Source of the DNA: Desulfurococcaceae archaeon
Lineage (GTDB): Archaea; Thermoproteota; Thermoprotei_A; Sulfolobales; NBVN01
Direction of reading: 5' to 3'
Length of the DNA: 45,639 nucleotides
NCBI GenBank assembly: GCA_020833255.1
Contig: JAJHQR010000004.1
Coordinates: 1-45,639, forward strand
Part shown: positions 7,714 through 16,753 of the stretch, piece after piece
How the letters are laid out: every line of letters starts with the position of its first letter
How positions within the stretch are numbered: the stretch's first letter is position 1
Translations under genes and position numbers: made by a program
The notes under the pieces: generated by a model
What the model saw: only the letters and a program-made list of their open reading frames with translations
Database searches by the model: none
Told to the model about the DNA's origin: nothing

Positions 7714-8958
7714 GTGTTAAGGGTAGCGGTAGTGCCTGTTGGTGGTGAGGCCGTTAGGTTAAGACCGCTCACTATAGAGACTTCGAAGAGCATGGTGAGA
7801 TTCCTCAACAAGCCTCTACTAGAGTTAGCGTTACTTCGATTAGCTAGGTCAGGTATTAGGGAGGTCTACTTAGGTGTTAGGGGTTACTACAACTACAAAG
7901 ACTTATTCGATTACTTCAGGGAGGGCTACTGGTTCAGGGAAAGATATGGCTTAAGAGAAGATCTGAGAATTCGCTACATGCCTAGATACGACACTCTCGG
8001 CAACGCTGACGCCGTAAGAATAATCATGGAGTACTACGAGATCAAGGAGCCTGTCGTAGTGATTCAGGGGGACAACCTATTCGATCTAGACGTGCAGGAA
8101 GTCTTTAAGGAACACTTAAGAAAGAATGCTTTCATGACGATAGGGCTTAAGGAAGTTGAGGACGTCAGGGAGTTCGGGGTTGCCGAGGTCTGTGAGGATT
8201 TAAGGATAAGGAGGTTTGTGGAGAAGCCGAGGCCGGAGGAGGCTCCGAGCAGGCTAGCTAACACAGGGATTTACGTGATTAACGCGGAGATAGTGGATTT
8301 CTTTAGGGAGGGTGAGGGTAGGAAGCTCCTTAAGGAGGGTAGGATGGATTTCGGGAATGACGTGATACCTAAGCTGATAGAGTTGGGGTTCCCCGTATAC
8401 GGATACTTAGTGAGTGGTTACTGGTTTGATGTGGGAACTCCTGAGAGATACTTGAAAGCCATGATCTACTTGCTCTACAACATGAGGGTTGAGGATCTGG
8501 AAGCTAAGGAGATATACGGCGGTGTCTTAGGGATGGGTAAATCTAAGATGTCGCTGAATTTACATGAAAGTATACGTAGGAGAATAGTTGAGAAAGACCT
8601 TGTCTTCGTAGGTAAGGCTTTGATAGGTAGGCACGTATCCATAGGCAGTAAATGCTACATAGAGGATTCAACAATAGATAACTACGTGGTTGTGGGGAAC
8701 AGGTGCGAGATAGTTAGGTCGGCAGTCATGGATAGGGTTAGGGTGGGTGATAGGGTTAGGATCGTTGACTCAATCATCGGTAGGCACGCGCTCATAGGCA
8801 GTAACACCACGATAATAAACAGCGTCATAGGGGATAATTCCGTGATAGGGGATAGCGTTAGGTTGGTTAACGTGAGGGTGTGGCCGCACGAGCAGGTATC
8901 GAGCAACGCGTCAATAGAGAACTACGTCGTCAGACCGCATTACACGCAGCAATACTGA
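7714..8958 (+). CDS. Sugar-1-phosphate nucleotidyltransferase with left-handed beta-helix
   Basis: A 414-residue GlgC/ManC/RmlA-like enzyme. The N-terminal nucleotidyltransferase domain has the activation loop in variant form (VGGEAVRLRPLT, then SKSMVRFLNKP), QGDNLFDLD near 117-125 for metal and sugar phosphate, VEKPRPEEAP and an FDVGTPERY segment. From about residue 295 to the end, hexapeptide repeats (VSIGSKC, VVVGNRC, ALIGSNT, SVIGDN) form a left-handed beta-helix. It should join an NTP to glucose-1-phosphate or a related sugar phosphate. The glycogen synthase gene follows 14 nt downstream, so ADP- or UDP-glucose supply is the simplest role. The GTG start follows a TAGGGG site. Confidence 0.87.
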   Translation: MLRVAVVPVGGEAVRLRPLTIETSKSMVRFLNKPLLELALLRLARSGIREVYLGVRGYYNYKDLFDYFREGYWFRERYGLREDLRIRYMPRYDTLGNADAVRIIMEYYEIKEPVVVIQGDNLFDLDVQEVFKEHLRKNAFMTIGLKEVEDVREFGVAEVCEDLRIRRFVEKPRPEEAPSRLANTGIYVINAEIVDFFREGEGRKLLKEGRMDFGNDVIPKLIELGFPVYGYLVSGYWFDVGTPERYLKAMIYLLYNMRVEDLEAKEIYGGVLGMGKSKMSLNLHESIRRRIVEKDLVFVGKALIGRHVSIGSKCYIEDSTIDNYVVVGNRCEIVRSAVMDRVRVGDRVRIVDSIIGRHALIGSNTTIINSVIGDNSVIGDSVRLVNVRVWPHEQVSSNASIENYVVRPHYTQQY

Positions 8959-8972
8959 CGGGGGAACCTACC

Positions 8973-10547
8973 TTGATAATCGCGCCTTCACAGATAAAGA
9001 AAGTGTGGATTATTACGTTTGAGTACGCGGGCTTAAAGAAGGTTGGTGGTTTGGGTGAGGCAGTCAAGAACATATCGGTAGCTTTAGGTTGCTTAGGTTA
9101 TGAAGTGACTGTGATCATGCCTTCACACGGGATTGACGCGGGTCAGGTCTTAGAGGGTGTTACGTGTAGTGGGGTGCGTGTTGGGGAGGACCGGTGGCAC
9201 TACCCCTACAACATAGGGTTTAGTACCTTGAACGTTGACGATAGGGTCAGGGTCGTGTTGGTTAGGGGGAATGACTCCAGGACGTCCACGATATTGGAAG
9301 ACCCCTACGTCTACGGCAGGGTTGAGGAGAAAGCTTGCCTGCTGTGTAAGGCCTTAATATGCTTAGCCGAACGTCTAGGCTTTCCAGACATTATTCACAG
9401 CAACGACTGGCACTCTGCGTTAGCCGCCATCACCCTGAAAATATACGCGGAGCATAAAGGACTAGCACTCCCCTACCTACATCAAGTACACTTACCAGGC
9501 TCCCCCAGGTTTTCCTGGCACTACGTATCGCCTGAGTGGTGCGGGGTTCCGGTAGGTCAGCACCGTGTTTGGAGAGTTTGCTGCCACCGTCTCGAGAACA
9601 CATACGATTTGTGGAGATCCGTGGACGGTAATCTAGAGGCGTTCGCTGTGTTAGAAGCTGACGCCGTCGCTACAGTGAGTCGCAGCATGATTAACGAGTT
9701 GCTGAGTAGGTACGGTGATTGGATTAGAGAAAAGACTTGCTTCATCTATAACTCAACTGACTGGAACTTGAGGGAAGTGGTTGATTACGCCTCAAGGAGT
9801 TACGGGGAGGTTGATAGAGCTAGGTTGAGGTGGGTCGTAGTCAGGGATTTACTCAGTAGGTATAGGGGTTTCGGTCAACTAACCGAGGGAGACGCTTTAG
9901 TGCTTAGTACCGGGCGCTTAACACCGCAGAAAGGCTTCGAACACCTGCTCAGAGGCTTCAGGGGGGTTGAGGAGGGTTTAAGGCTAATCATACTCGGTGT
10001 TTCAGTAGGTGATTTAGGTTACGAAGACTACATACGTCAGCTAATACTAGACTTAAGCGGGAGAGCGGTCTTAATCACTGAGAAAATAGATCAGCAAACG
10101 TATAAGTTACTACATTACGTAGCCAACGCTTTCGTAGTCCCCTCGATTTACGAACCTTTCGGGATAGTGGCTGTCGAGTCAATGGCTGTCGGCACCCCGG
10201 TAGTAGCGAGCGATGTCGGGGGGTTGAGCGAGATAATCAAAGACCTAAGGTTTCACGATGACGGATGCGGGCTCAAGGTTCGGCCAGGTAATGAGTCGGA
10301 ATTAGGTGAAGCTATACAGAACTTGTCATACCTAACGCTAATTAGCGAGACAGGTAAGGGTATCGAATACCTAACGTACGAGAACCTGAAGCAACTAGCT
10401 CGTAAAGACCCGGCGATAGGGCACGTAGTTAGGGAAAACTGTGTTAAGCACGTTGAAAGGAACTTCAGATTACTTAACACAGCCGAGCAAGTAGTTAAGT
10501 GTTATGAGTTAAGTAGGAAGATGGCTTACTACAGAGCAATAACCTAG
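8973..10547 (+). CDS. glgA: Glycogen/starch synthase (GT5 family)
   Basis: A GT-B glycosyltransferase that adds glucose from ADP- or UDP-glucose to alpha-1,4-glucan. The N-terminal domain has KKVGGLGEAVKNI (donor-binding KxGGL) and SNDWHSALAA. The C-terminal domain has STGRLTPQKGFEHLL and SIYEPFGIVAVES, the E-x7-E motif, then GTPVVASDVGG. The track gives a start at 8880, which overlaps the upstream gene by 79 bases. The in-frame TTG at 8973 follows a GGGGG site and begins with the expected MIIAPSQIKKVWIITFEYAG, so I place the start there (524 residues). It forms an operon with the nucleotidyltransferase. Neither branching enzyme nor phosphorylase is in the window. Confidence 0.9.
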   Translation: MIIAPSQIKKVWIITFEYAGLKKVGGLGEAVKNISVALGCLGYEVTVIMPSHGIDAGQVLEGVTCSGVRVGEDRWHYPYNIGFSTLNVDDRVRVVLVRGNDSRTSTILEDPYVYGRVEEKACLLCKALICLAERLGFPDIIHSNDWHSALAAITLKIYAEHKGLALPYLHQVHLPGSPRFSWHYVSPEWCGVPVGQHRVWRVCCHRLENTYDLWRSVDGNLEAFAVLEADAVATVSRSMINELLSRYGDWIREKTCFIYNSTDWNLREVVDYASRSYGEVDRARLRWVVVRDLLSRYRGFGQLTEGDALVLSTGRLTPQKGFEHLLRGFRGVEEGLRLIILGVSVGDLGYEDYIRQLILDLSGRAVLITEKIDQQTYKLLHYVANAFVVPSIYEPFGIVAVESMAVGTPVVASDVGGLSEIIKDLRFHDDGCGLKVRPGNESELGEAIQNLSYLTLISETGKGIEYLTYENLKQLARKDPAIGHVVRENCVKHVERNFRLLNTAEQVVKCYELSRKMAYYRAIT

Positions 10548-10599
10548 GTCATCACGACGTCGTAACCCATCAACGAAAGTCCAAAAACACGTGAAAACC

Positions 10600-10607
10600 T
10601 TATATAA
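10600..10607 (+). promoter_or_regulatory. TATA box for the cysteine-rich microprotein
   Basis: TTATATAA lies 34-41 nt before the ATG at 10641. Transcription would start near 10629, leaving about 12 nt of leader that includes a GTGAGGAG ribosome-binding site. This supports the small ORF as a real gene. The rest of the 358-base gap (10548-10905) shows no other clear gene. Confidence 0.6.
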
Positions 10608-10640
10608 CCCTTCTTACAAACATACTTTTATGTGAGGAGC

Positions 10641-10772
10641 ATGGATGGCTTAAGTTCTTCCCTGATAAGGTGTGAGGATTTCTGTAGCGAGTTTTGCGAG
10701 TTAAAAGAAGATGAAGAGCTTGAGTTATGCTTAAACTCGTGTATGAGGTACTGTCTCTCAGCAAAAGACTAA
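10641..10772 (+). CDS. 43-residue twin C-x3-C-x3-C microprotein
   Basis: A short gene absent from the ORF track. It encodes 43 residues with cysteines at 11, 15, 19 and 30, 34, 38, so each half has C-x3-C-x3-C (CEDFCSEFC and CLNSCMRYC). The halves are joined by an acidic linker (ELKEDEELEL). If helical, each half would place its three cysteines on one face, and the two helices could pair as a hairpin with disulfides, or bind a metal or Fe-S cluster. There is no signal peptide or membrane segment. A TATA box, a GTGAGGAG site 1-2 nt before the ATG, and a CcdA-like thiol-redox membrane protein downstream all support a real gene with a redox or metal role. I do not recognise a family. Confidence 0.7.
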   Translation: MDGLSSSLIRCEDFCSEFCELKEDEELELCLNSCMRYCLSAKD

Positions 10773-10905
10773 GCTAGGGCTTGATCCTCACGTAGTTGAA
10801 TCCTGTCTAAAGATTTTAAACTTACTAAGCTAACAATTGTAGTGGCTAAAACGGGTGATTTCAAGGAAGTGATAATAATGTGTTCAGTGATGGAGGGGTT
10901 GGTTT

Positions 10906-11586
10906 TTGCTAGATCTTTCTAGCCTTATCTTCATGATCGTTTATTGGGCTTTGATAGATTCCGTTGATCCCTGCGTATTCGCTCTCTTCGTGGCTATACT
11001 GATTTCCGCGTCGTTAATAAGTGTCGGACACTTGATTAAGGTGGGGTCTGCCTTCATATTATCGACTTTCCTCGGTTACTTAGCCTTCGGCGCCCTACTA
11101 AGGTTCTTGGCCGGGGGGTTGCCTAAGTGGTTATTAAGTCTTGCGACACTATCTTACGGCTTAGTTACGCTAGTTAATAATCTCAGGAGCGGTGAAGTCG
11201 CTACCCAGCTCTTCGTGTGCAGGGAGGATGAACTACCTTGTAGGATAATCAATACCCTGAAACTCAACAAGATGTCGGGAACTGACGTCCTATCAACAGT
11301 TATGATAGGGTTTATAGCGTCCTTCACACTACTCCCGTGTAGTGCAGGCCTCTACATAATCTACAACGTCATAATGTCGGGGTATGGCTTCCTGACATGG
11401 TTGCTGGTATCCGTGTTATACGTAACCATATTCGAGACCCCCTTAATACTGATACTGCTGTTCTTCGCAGGTTTTTCCAGGATTAAAAAAGTGAACGAGG
11501 CTTTAATGAGTAAACAAAAAATCATTAAGATAATCGGGTCACTAACCATGATCTCTGTCTCAGCTTACATGCTCGTTTCAACTTAA
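10906..11586 (+). CDS. CcdA/DsbD-like membrane thiol-disulfide carrier
   Basis: A 226-residue membrane protein of about six hydrophobic segments. DSVDPCVFALF near residue 18 and TLLPCSAGLY near 143 match the two transmembrane Cys-Pro sites of CcdA/DsbD, which pass electrons from cytoplasmic thioredoxin to outside thiols. A loop between them has an additional cysteine pair (FVCREDELPCR), not part of the minimal CcdA core. The TTG start at 10906 follows a GGAGGGGTTGG site. The microprotein with six cysteines ends 133 bases upstream on the same strand, so the two may form a thiol-redox pair. No DsbA, thioredoxin or cytochrome c gene is nearby. Fit to the CcdA group is good though the sequence is divergent. 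Confidence 0.75.
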   Translation: MLDLSSLIFMIVYWALIDSVDPCVFALFVAILISASLISVGHLIKVGSAFILSTFLGYLAFGALLRFLAGGLPKWLLSLATLSYGLVTLVNNLRSGEVATQLFVCREDELPCRIINTLKLNKMSGTDVLSTVMIGFIASFTLLPCSAGLYIIYNVIMSGYGFLTWLLVSVLYVTIFETPLILILLFFAGFSRIKKVNEALMSKQKIIKIIGSLTMISVSAYMLVST

Positions 11587-11646
11587 GCTTTTATTACTGA
11601 AACGTATTACTGTATTCGGTGATTTCTAGCGAGTGAAGCGAGTGGT

Positions 11647-11973
11647 GTGCAGGAGGAAACTACTTGGGGGATAATTGCTTGGATCATACCCTTGATAGGA
11701 GCCATACTAGCATTAATTCTGAGACCCAACTATAAGTACGCTAAGTACTGGGCATATCTAAACTTATCTTTCTTCATAGTAATAATCGTGAGCGCTATCA
11801 TAACGGGGGTCCTGAGCCTCATACCATTCATCGGCTGGATCATAAGCGCTCTAGTATGGGTTGCCTTACTCATCCTGTGGATCATAGGAATAATCAAGTC
11901 TGCTAGTAACGTGTATTGGAAGCCCCCGGTAATATACGACGTGGCTAGGATGTTAGGTATTGAGAAAATATGA
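11647..11973 (+). CDS. Small multi-pass membrane protein (DUF4870-like)
   Basis: A 108-residue protein with about three hydrophobic segments: WGIIAWIIPLIGAILALIL, a YLNLSFFIVIIVSAIITGVL segment, and a long FIGWIISALVWVALLILWIIGII stretch. A short hydrophilic C-terminus follows (PPVIYDVARMLGIEKI). The layout resembles the DUF4870/TM2-like group of small membrane proteins of unknown role. The GTG start at 11647 is weakly supported; no strong ribosome-binding site precedes it. It lies 60 bases after the CcdA-like gene and could be co-transcribed, but no functional link is visible. Confidence 0.6.
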   Translation: MQEETTWGIIAWIIPLIGAILALILRPNYKYAKYWAYLNLSFFIVIIVSAIITGVLSLIPFIGWIISALVWVALLILWIIGIIKSASNVYWKPPVIYDVARMLGIEKI

Positions 11974-12058
11974 TTGCGTGGAAGTTTTTATGAGGTAATC
12001 GCGTTAACTATTCCTCAACACGTTTTTATGCTTTATTCGAATAGAAAGTGGTGTTGGT

Positions 12059-12289
12059 ATGGGTGATGCCGAGACTAAGGAGAGGGAGTTAAGGATTGGA
12101 GACGTTAATCAGTTATGGTTTGAGTATGATAGGCAGACAGACATTCTCTACATAAACTTTGGTTACGACGTAGAAGAAGTCGATGAAGCTTTGCTAACGG
12201 AAAATAACGTGGTCGTGAGGATTAAGGGGGGTAGAGTGGTTTCCCTCACGGTGTTCGATTTCATGAAGAGAATAGGTTTTGAGACATGA
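12059..12289 (+). CDS. DUF2283 family protein
   Basis: A 76-residue protein with the DUF2283 core: WFEYDRQTDILYINFG, then a DEALLTENNVVVRIKGGRVVSLTVFDFMKR segment. DUF2283 proteins are small beta-rich proteins of unknown function, often near toxin-antitoxin genes or, in archaea, other short operons. Here it is joined to a large M28-type peptidase by an ATGA stop/start overlap, so the two are translationally coupled. A TATA-like TTTTTATG lies about 35 nt upstream. No toxin partner is present. Confidence 0.75.
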   Translation: MGDAETKERELRIGDVNQLWFEYDRQTDILYINFGYDVEEVDEALLTENNVVVRIKGGRVVSLTVFDFMKRIGFET

Positions 12290-13962
12290 GCGCCTCATCA
12301 ATACTCAAAGAAGTTAAGTCTGCTGCAAGGCCTTACGAACTCGTAGAACTGGTTGTGAGGTTATCCTCATATCACAGGATACAGGGCTCGCGCGAGTTGC
12401 TGGATGCAAGCGACTTCATAAGAGGGTTCTTAGAGGGAGCGGGCAATGAAGTGGGTGTCGAGGTCTTCAGCTACGCGAACCCCCCGAAGTGGTTGAGCCC
12501 CTTAGTTGGTTGGGACTTGATTGACGGTGAAGTACGTGTCACGCACCCGGAGAGAGGGGTTCTTTCCTCCGTTAAGAAAGCTTCTACAGCTGTCGTAGCA
12601 CACTCACCGCCAGGCGAGTTCTCAGGTCGAGTTAGTTACGCGGAGAGCGAGGATCTAATACCTGATGATGTTGAGGTACTACTAACTAGTAATAGGAGCC
12701 TGGACATGTATTTCGAGGCCGTCAGAAAGGGGGCTAAAGCCCTCCTAATATATAGGAGGGACGCCCCCTTAAGAGGCATACCATACGTGGGTCTTTTCCC
12801 CACCCCAGACGAAGCTTACAGGATGAAGGCCCCGGTATTATGCGTTCCTAGAGGGGGTGCGGAGAAAATTAAGACGTTGCTTAGTAAGGGTGAGAAAGTG
12901 TTTGTCGAGGGTTTCGTTAAATCAACGTATAGCGATCCGAGAGAGTTGAGGGTAGTCATGACCGAGTTCGGCGACGGCGGCAGGGAGATACACGTAACCG
13001 CACACTACTGCCACCCTAGAGGAACGGTCAACGATAACGTCAGCGGCGCGGCGACATTGCTATACGTAGCTAAGCTACTCAGCAAGCATTCCCGCGAGAT
13101 AGCGAGTAACTCACGAGGCTTTAAGGTCAGGCTCGTGTGGGTACCGGAACATTACGGGTCGGTAGCGTTAGTCAAGAAACTACTTGATGAGAACGTCGAG
13201 ATTTTGGGCGCTCTCAACCTAGACATGATCGGCGAAAAACAAGCTTTAACGAATTCCGTGTTAAACTTCATACGCCCTCCAGTACTACTCTTAAGCGAGT
13301 TCGAGGCACACGCATACAAAAACTTCTTCACAGGCTTAAGTAGTGTTCGGGGTTTAACAACAGCGATTACTAGGAAGCATCAACTTAGATTTGAGTTAAG
13401 GCCTTATGAAGCTGGGAGCGATCACGACGCGTACGTGGTTTTCGGGATACCCGCTATCTCACTAACTAACTGGCCTGACAGGTTCTACCACACGAACCTA
13501 GACTCAATCAATAAATTCAGTCCGTCCAACGCTCTGAGAATCGCGATCACAGCACTCAGGGCGGCACTGACCTTCGAGTTTAATAATCGACTCAAGCACT
13601 ACGTGAGCTTCGTGAGAGAATCAGAGTATTTCAGCCTCACAGCACCTATCTACAGGATACGTCAAGACCTTTACGAGCAACGAAGGATCTGCAGGTTCGC
13701 GAGGGAGTTGGCCGGGTACCCCTCCCCGCAATACCTTCTCAGAAAGGTCAAGGATGTTGAGGTTCGCGAGGAAATAAAGAAGTTCCTCAGTAAGGCTTCG
13801 TGGGCTGTGACAGCTTACGTAATAGCGAATACCTACTCTTCTTGCGGCCTAAGCGGCAACGACTTAAGGAAATCCTTGATTGGTGAGTTAGGGATTAAAG
13901 TAGGTGAGAGAGAGCTCGACATCGTTTTGAAGTCTCTGGAGTTACTGAAGGGGTCTCCCTAG
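12286..13962 (+). CDS. M28-type zinc aminopeptidase with C-terminal extension
   Basis: A 558-residue protein. After an N-terminal PA-like inserted domain (about 90-215, SNRSLDMYFEAVRKGAKALLI), the peptidase core has HYCHPRGTVNDNVSGAATLL (about 243), VWVPEHYGS (about 285), LNLDMIGEK (about 308) and GSDHDAYVVFGIPA (about 382) with FYHTNLDS. These carry the His, Asp, Glu, Asp and His residues that bind two zinc ions in M28 peptidases. The C-terminal 120 residues are helical and may be a winged helix. The closest fit is the archaeal M28/DUF4910 group. ATGA coupling to the upstream DUF2283 gene suggests an operon. Cytoplasmic; no signal peptide. Peptide specificity is unknown. Confidence 0.82.
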   Translation: MSASSILKEVKSAARPYELVELVVRLSSYHRIQGSRELLDASDFIRGFLEGAGNEVGVEVFSYANPPKWLSPLVGWDLIDGEVRVTHPERGVLSSVKKASTAVVAHSPPGEFSGRVSYAESEDLIPDDVEVLLTSNRSLDMYFEAVRKGAKALLIYRRDAPLRGIPYVGLFPTPDEAYRMKAPVLCVPRGGAEKIKTLLSKGEKVFVEGFVKSTYSDPRELRVVMTEFGDGGREIHVTAHYCHPRGTVNDNVSGAATLLYVAKLLSKHSREIASNSRGFKVRLVWVPEHYGSVALVKKLLDENVEILGALNLDMIGEKQALTNSVLNFIRPPVLLLSEFEAHAYKNFFTGLSSVRGLTTAITRKHQLRFELRPYEAGSDHDAYVVFGIPAISLTNWPDRFYHTNLDSINKFSPSNALRIAITALRAALTFEFNNRLKHYVSFVRESEYFSLTAPIYRIRQDLYEQRRICRFARELAGYPSPQYLLRKVKDVEVREEIKKFLSKASWAVTAYVIANTYSSCGLSGNDLRKSLIGELGIKVGERELDIVLKSLELLKGSP

Positions 13963-13973
13963 GGTGATTTCCC

Positions 13974-14516
13974 TTGTTACTGGTTTATTACGGTAAGGGT
14001 AAGGGCAAGACCACGGCCGCTCTAGGTATAGTGTTGCGTGCTTTAGGGAGGGGTTGGAGAGTCGTAGTGATTCAATTCATGAAGAGCGGCGTGAGTGGGG
14101 AGACCCGCTTCTTGAGGAGCTTATCACGCACGTATAGGAAGAGGATACACGTAATCAACGTGGGTGTGGAGGGATTCGTCAACCCGGAAAATCTAGGTGA
14201 TTTTAGAGCGTCAGCGACTATGGCGCTGATTTACGGCTTCTTCAAGGAGGTTTACCCGTCTTTAATGCGTAGGTCACGTCCTAACCTGGTTGTTTTCGAT
14301 GAGCTAGGCATAGCGTCCCATATGGGGCTAGTTGATGAGGGTCTACTAATCGATGTTCTAAGGAAGTTCGTAAGCAATCCCCGTAGACACGCCGTAATTA
14401 CTGGACGGTACGTACCTAGAACCGTTAAAGACCTCGCTGACTTAGTCACTGAGGTTAGGGAAGTAAAGCATTACTATAAAAAGGGTTTCGTTAATATTGA
14501 GGGCTTAGATGTTTAG
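13974..14516 (+). CDS. cobA: Cob(I)alamin adenosyltransferase (CobA/BtuR type)
   Basis: A 180-residue P-loop enzyme that transfers the adenosyl group from ATP to cob(I)alamin, forming adenosylcobalamin. YGKGKGKTTAALGIVLRALG is the nucleotide loop, followed by VIQFMKSGVSGET (a family motif) and VFDELGIASHMGL. VITGRYVPRTVKDLADLVTEV and KHYYKKG follow near the C-terminus. Length matches CobA. The TTG start at 13974 is 12 nt after the peptidase gene; the site upstream (AGGGTGAT) is good. No other corrinoid genes are nearby, so it probably serves salvaged cobalamin. Confidence 0.9.
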   Translation: MLLVYYGKGKGKTTAALGIVLRALGRGWRVVVIQFMKSGVSGETRFLRSLSRTYRKRIHVINVGVEGFVNPENLGDFRASATMALIYGFFKEVYPSLMRRSRPNLVVFDELGIASHMGLVDEGLLIDVLRKFVSNPRRHAVITGRYVPRTVKDLADLVTEVREVKHYYKKGFVNIEGLDV

Positions 14517-14527
14517 CCATTCCTGAC

Positions 14528-16639
14528 TTAAGGAACAAGCAACTGGTAGAGGTTATTGCTTATCATGTAGTAAGCGAAAACAAGCGATACTATGCTCATC
14601 AACTTTATCAATATGTTTATGGAAGGACCTGCAGCGTCTTTCATGGGGTCGCCGACCGTGTCCCCTATAACAGCAGCTTTATGAGCTTCACTACCCTTAC
14701 CCCCGTGATACCCTGCCTCAATGTATTTCTTGGCGTTATCCCAGGTATTCCCGACGTTCCCCTGGAAAAGCCCGAGCAGTAATCCGGAGATCGTTGCCGC
14801 GAGTAGCATGCCTGCGAGAGCGTGAGGCCCTAGAACAAACCCGACGACAAGCGGGGATACTATAGCTATCAACCCAGGAAGCACTAACCTCTTAATCGCG
14901 TAGGAAGTCACTATAGCTACCGCTTTACCGTAGTCAGGTTTCTCCTTAAATTCTAGTATCCCGGGCTTCTCCTTAAACTGCCTCCTAATCTCCTCTATTA
15001 GGACGAACGCTGAATCACTGACAGCGAGTATGACTATCGAGGTGAAGAGTGCCGGCATCACCACCCCTATGAACATCCCTGAAATCAACCCAGCATCCAG
15101 TATCGTTAACGACTGGAAGAGGTTACTTAAGTTCGCTCCAGTATAGTATTGAAGTATTGACGCGTAAGCACCTATGAAAGCAAGGGCGGTTAGAGCCGCC
15201 GAACCTATCGCGAAGCCTTTACTAACGGACTTCATAGTATTCCCGGCAGCATCCAATTTATCAGTTATTCTCCTAACATCCTCCCCTAAGTCAGCTTGTT
15301 CGGCTATCCCGGCAGCGTTATCTGTTATGGGTCCGTAAGCATCAGCACTTACGACAACCCCTGTTAAGGACAACATGCCTACCGCCGAGAGCGCTACGCC
15401 GTAGATACCTAGCCAGAATTCCTGCGTAGGTAACCACAAGACCAGGAATGATGTTAGGGACGCAATAGCTATAACCACGGTTGGCACGAAAGCGCTTAAG
15501 AAGCCGTAGGCGAAGCCCGTTAAGATGGTGAGGGCAGGCCCTGCCTCAGACATCTTAGCAACCCTTCTCACCGGCGGGTACTTAGAGTTAGTGAAGTAAT
15601 CGCTAGTCACTCCTATCACTACCCCCGCTACAAGACCAGCAACTATCACGACCCATATCCTGACGCCTAACTCACCACTAATTAGCTGAGTGATCCCGAA
15701 GAAGGACATGAGAGCTATGAGGATAGAAGCTACCACAGTAGCTAGAGTTAACGGTCTCGACGGGTCGCCGCCCTCCCTCGTACGCACAACAAACGAGGAC
15801 AGTATCGAGGCTATTACACCTACCGCAGCCACTACTAGCGGTATTAAAACGAAGCTACTCCAAGGAAATGATAAACTGAAACCCCTAAGCTGTGTGGACG
15901 CTATAATCATAGTGGATATTATGGCGCCAACATAAGACTCGAAGAGGTCGGCGCCCATCCCCGCAACGTCGCCCACGTTATCGCCCACGTTATCAGCTAT
16001 CACACCGGGATTTCTGGGGTCATCCTCAGGTATCCCTACCTCAACCTTACCTACGAGATCGGAGCCTATGTCCGCTGCCTTAGTGTATATCCCGCCCCCC
16101 ACCCTAGCGAATAACGCTACTGAGGAAGCCCCGAAACTGTAGCCGATTATATCGTTTATTGCTTCCGGAGTCTCCCCGTAGACTAAACCGTAGACTAAAT
16201 ATTGAAGAGTTATTAGCATGAGCCCTACGCCAACAGTCATTAAGCCCATCACTAAACCACCGTTGAAAGCAAGTCTTAAAGCTCTGTTAAGTCCTTTCTC
16301 TTTAGCTAAGTTAGCTGTTCGCACGTTAGCGTTCACAGCTATCTTCATGCCTACGAAGCCCGCGGTTATCGAGGAAAGCGCTCCTAAGACGTAGCTAACA
16401 GCCATCCTATACCACCCTAGAAGCGTGAGCAACACTACAATCACCGCAACGATGCTGGAAATGACCGTATACTGTTTTTTGAGGTAAGCGTTAGCGCCCT
16501 CCTTTATATACTCGTGAATCTCTATCATCCTACCAGATCCCGGAGGTTCTTTAATGACTTTATAAGAAGTCAGTAATGCGTAGATTATCGCTATCGCCGC
16601 AGCACCTAGGACGACGAGCACAGTAATCACTTCACACAC
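14528..16639 (-). CDS. hppA: Membrane-bound proton-pumping pyrophosphatase
   Basis: A 703-residue integral membrane protein of the M-PPase family, which couples PPi hydrolysis to ion pumping. Conserved acidic motifs are present: [13 protein letters not shown] (about 223-235), [27 protein letters not shown] (about 429) and [15 protein letters not shown] (about 662). The site that separates K+-dependent from K+-independent enzymes reads [17 protein letters not shown] lysine follows GNT-x as in K+-independent H+ pumps; K+-dependent enzymes have Ala. So I predict a K+-independent H+ pump. The gene converges on cobA. GTG start at 16639. It probably recovers energy from biosynthetic PPi. Confidence 0.92.
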   Translation of the reverse strand: MCEVITVLVVLGAAAIAIIYALLTSYKVIKEPPGSGRMIEIHEYIKEGANAYLKKQYTVISSIVAVIVVLLTLLGWYRMAVSYVLGALSSITAGFVGMKIAVNANVRTANLAKEKGLNRALRLAFNGGLVMGLMTVGVGLMLITLQYLVYGLVYGETPEAINDIIGYSFGASSVALFARVGGGIYTKAADIGSDLVGKVEVGIPEDDPRNPGVIADNVGDNVGDVAGMGADLFESYVGAIISTMIIASTQLRGFSLSFPWSSFVLIPLVVAAVGVIASILSSFVVRTREGGDPSRPLTLATVVASILIALMSFFGITQLISGELGVRIWVVIVAGLVAGVVIGVTSDYFTNSKYPPVRRVAKMSEAGPALTILTGFAYGFLSAFVPTVVIAIASLTSFLVLWLPTQEFWLGIYGVALSAVGMLSLTGVVVSADAYGPITDNAAGIAEQADLGEDVRRITDKLDAAGNTMKSVSKGFAIGSAALTALAFIGAYASILQYYTGANLSNLFQSLTILDAGLISGMFIGVVMPALFTSIVILAVSDSAFVLIEEIRRQFKEKPGILEFKEKPDYGKAVAIVTSYAIKRLVLPGLIAIVSPLVVGFVLGPHALAGMLLAATISGLLLGLFQGNVGNTWDNAKKYIEAGYHGGKGSEAHKAAVIGDTVGDPMKDAAGPSINILIKLMSIVSLVFAYYMISNNLYQLLVP

Positions 16640-16753
16640 CGAGAATAGTTAGATAAGCTTAATGCTTAAAAGCTTTATTTTGTTTTGTAAGTGATAAGTA
16701 GAGTCTACGGACTCAGGTAGTTAATTAGGTGTTGTTGGGGTGAGGAGGAGGGA

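Noticed and set aside
8880-8972. Tracked upstream extension of GlgA starting at 8880
   Set aside because: It overlaps the nucleotidyltransferase by 79 bases and adds non-conserved residues. TTG at 8973 has a GGGGG site and starts at the conserved N-terminus.
10773-10905. Second C/D sRNA candidate (GTGATGG near the CcdA start)
   Set aside because: No D or D' CTGA at the right distance; the GATGGAGGGG is better explained as the ribosome-binding site.
12059-13962. DUF2283 and peptidase as a toxin-antitoxin pair
   Set aside because: The partner is a large zinc peptidase with a complete active site, not a small toxin.
16692-16718. GAGTC...GACTC palindrome before the degenerate DHH gene
   Set aside because: Only five base pairs, no second copy, and no relation to a TATA box; likely chance.
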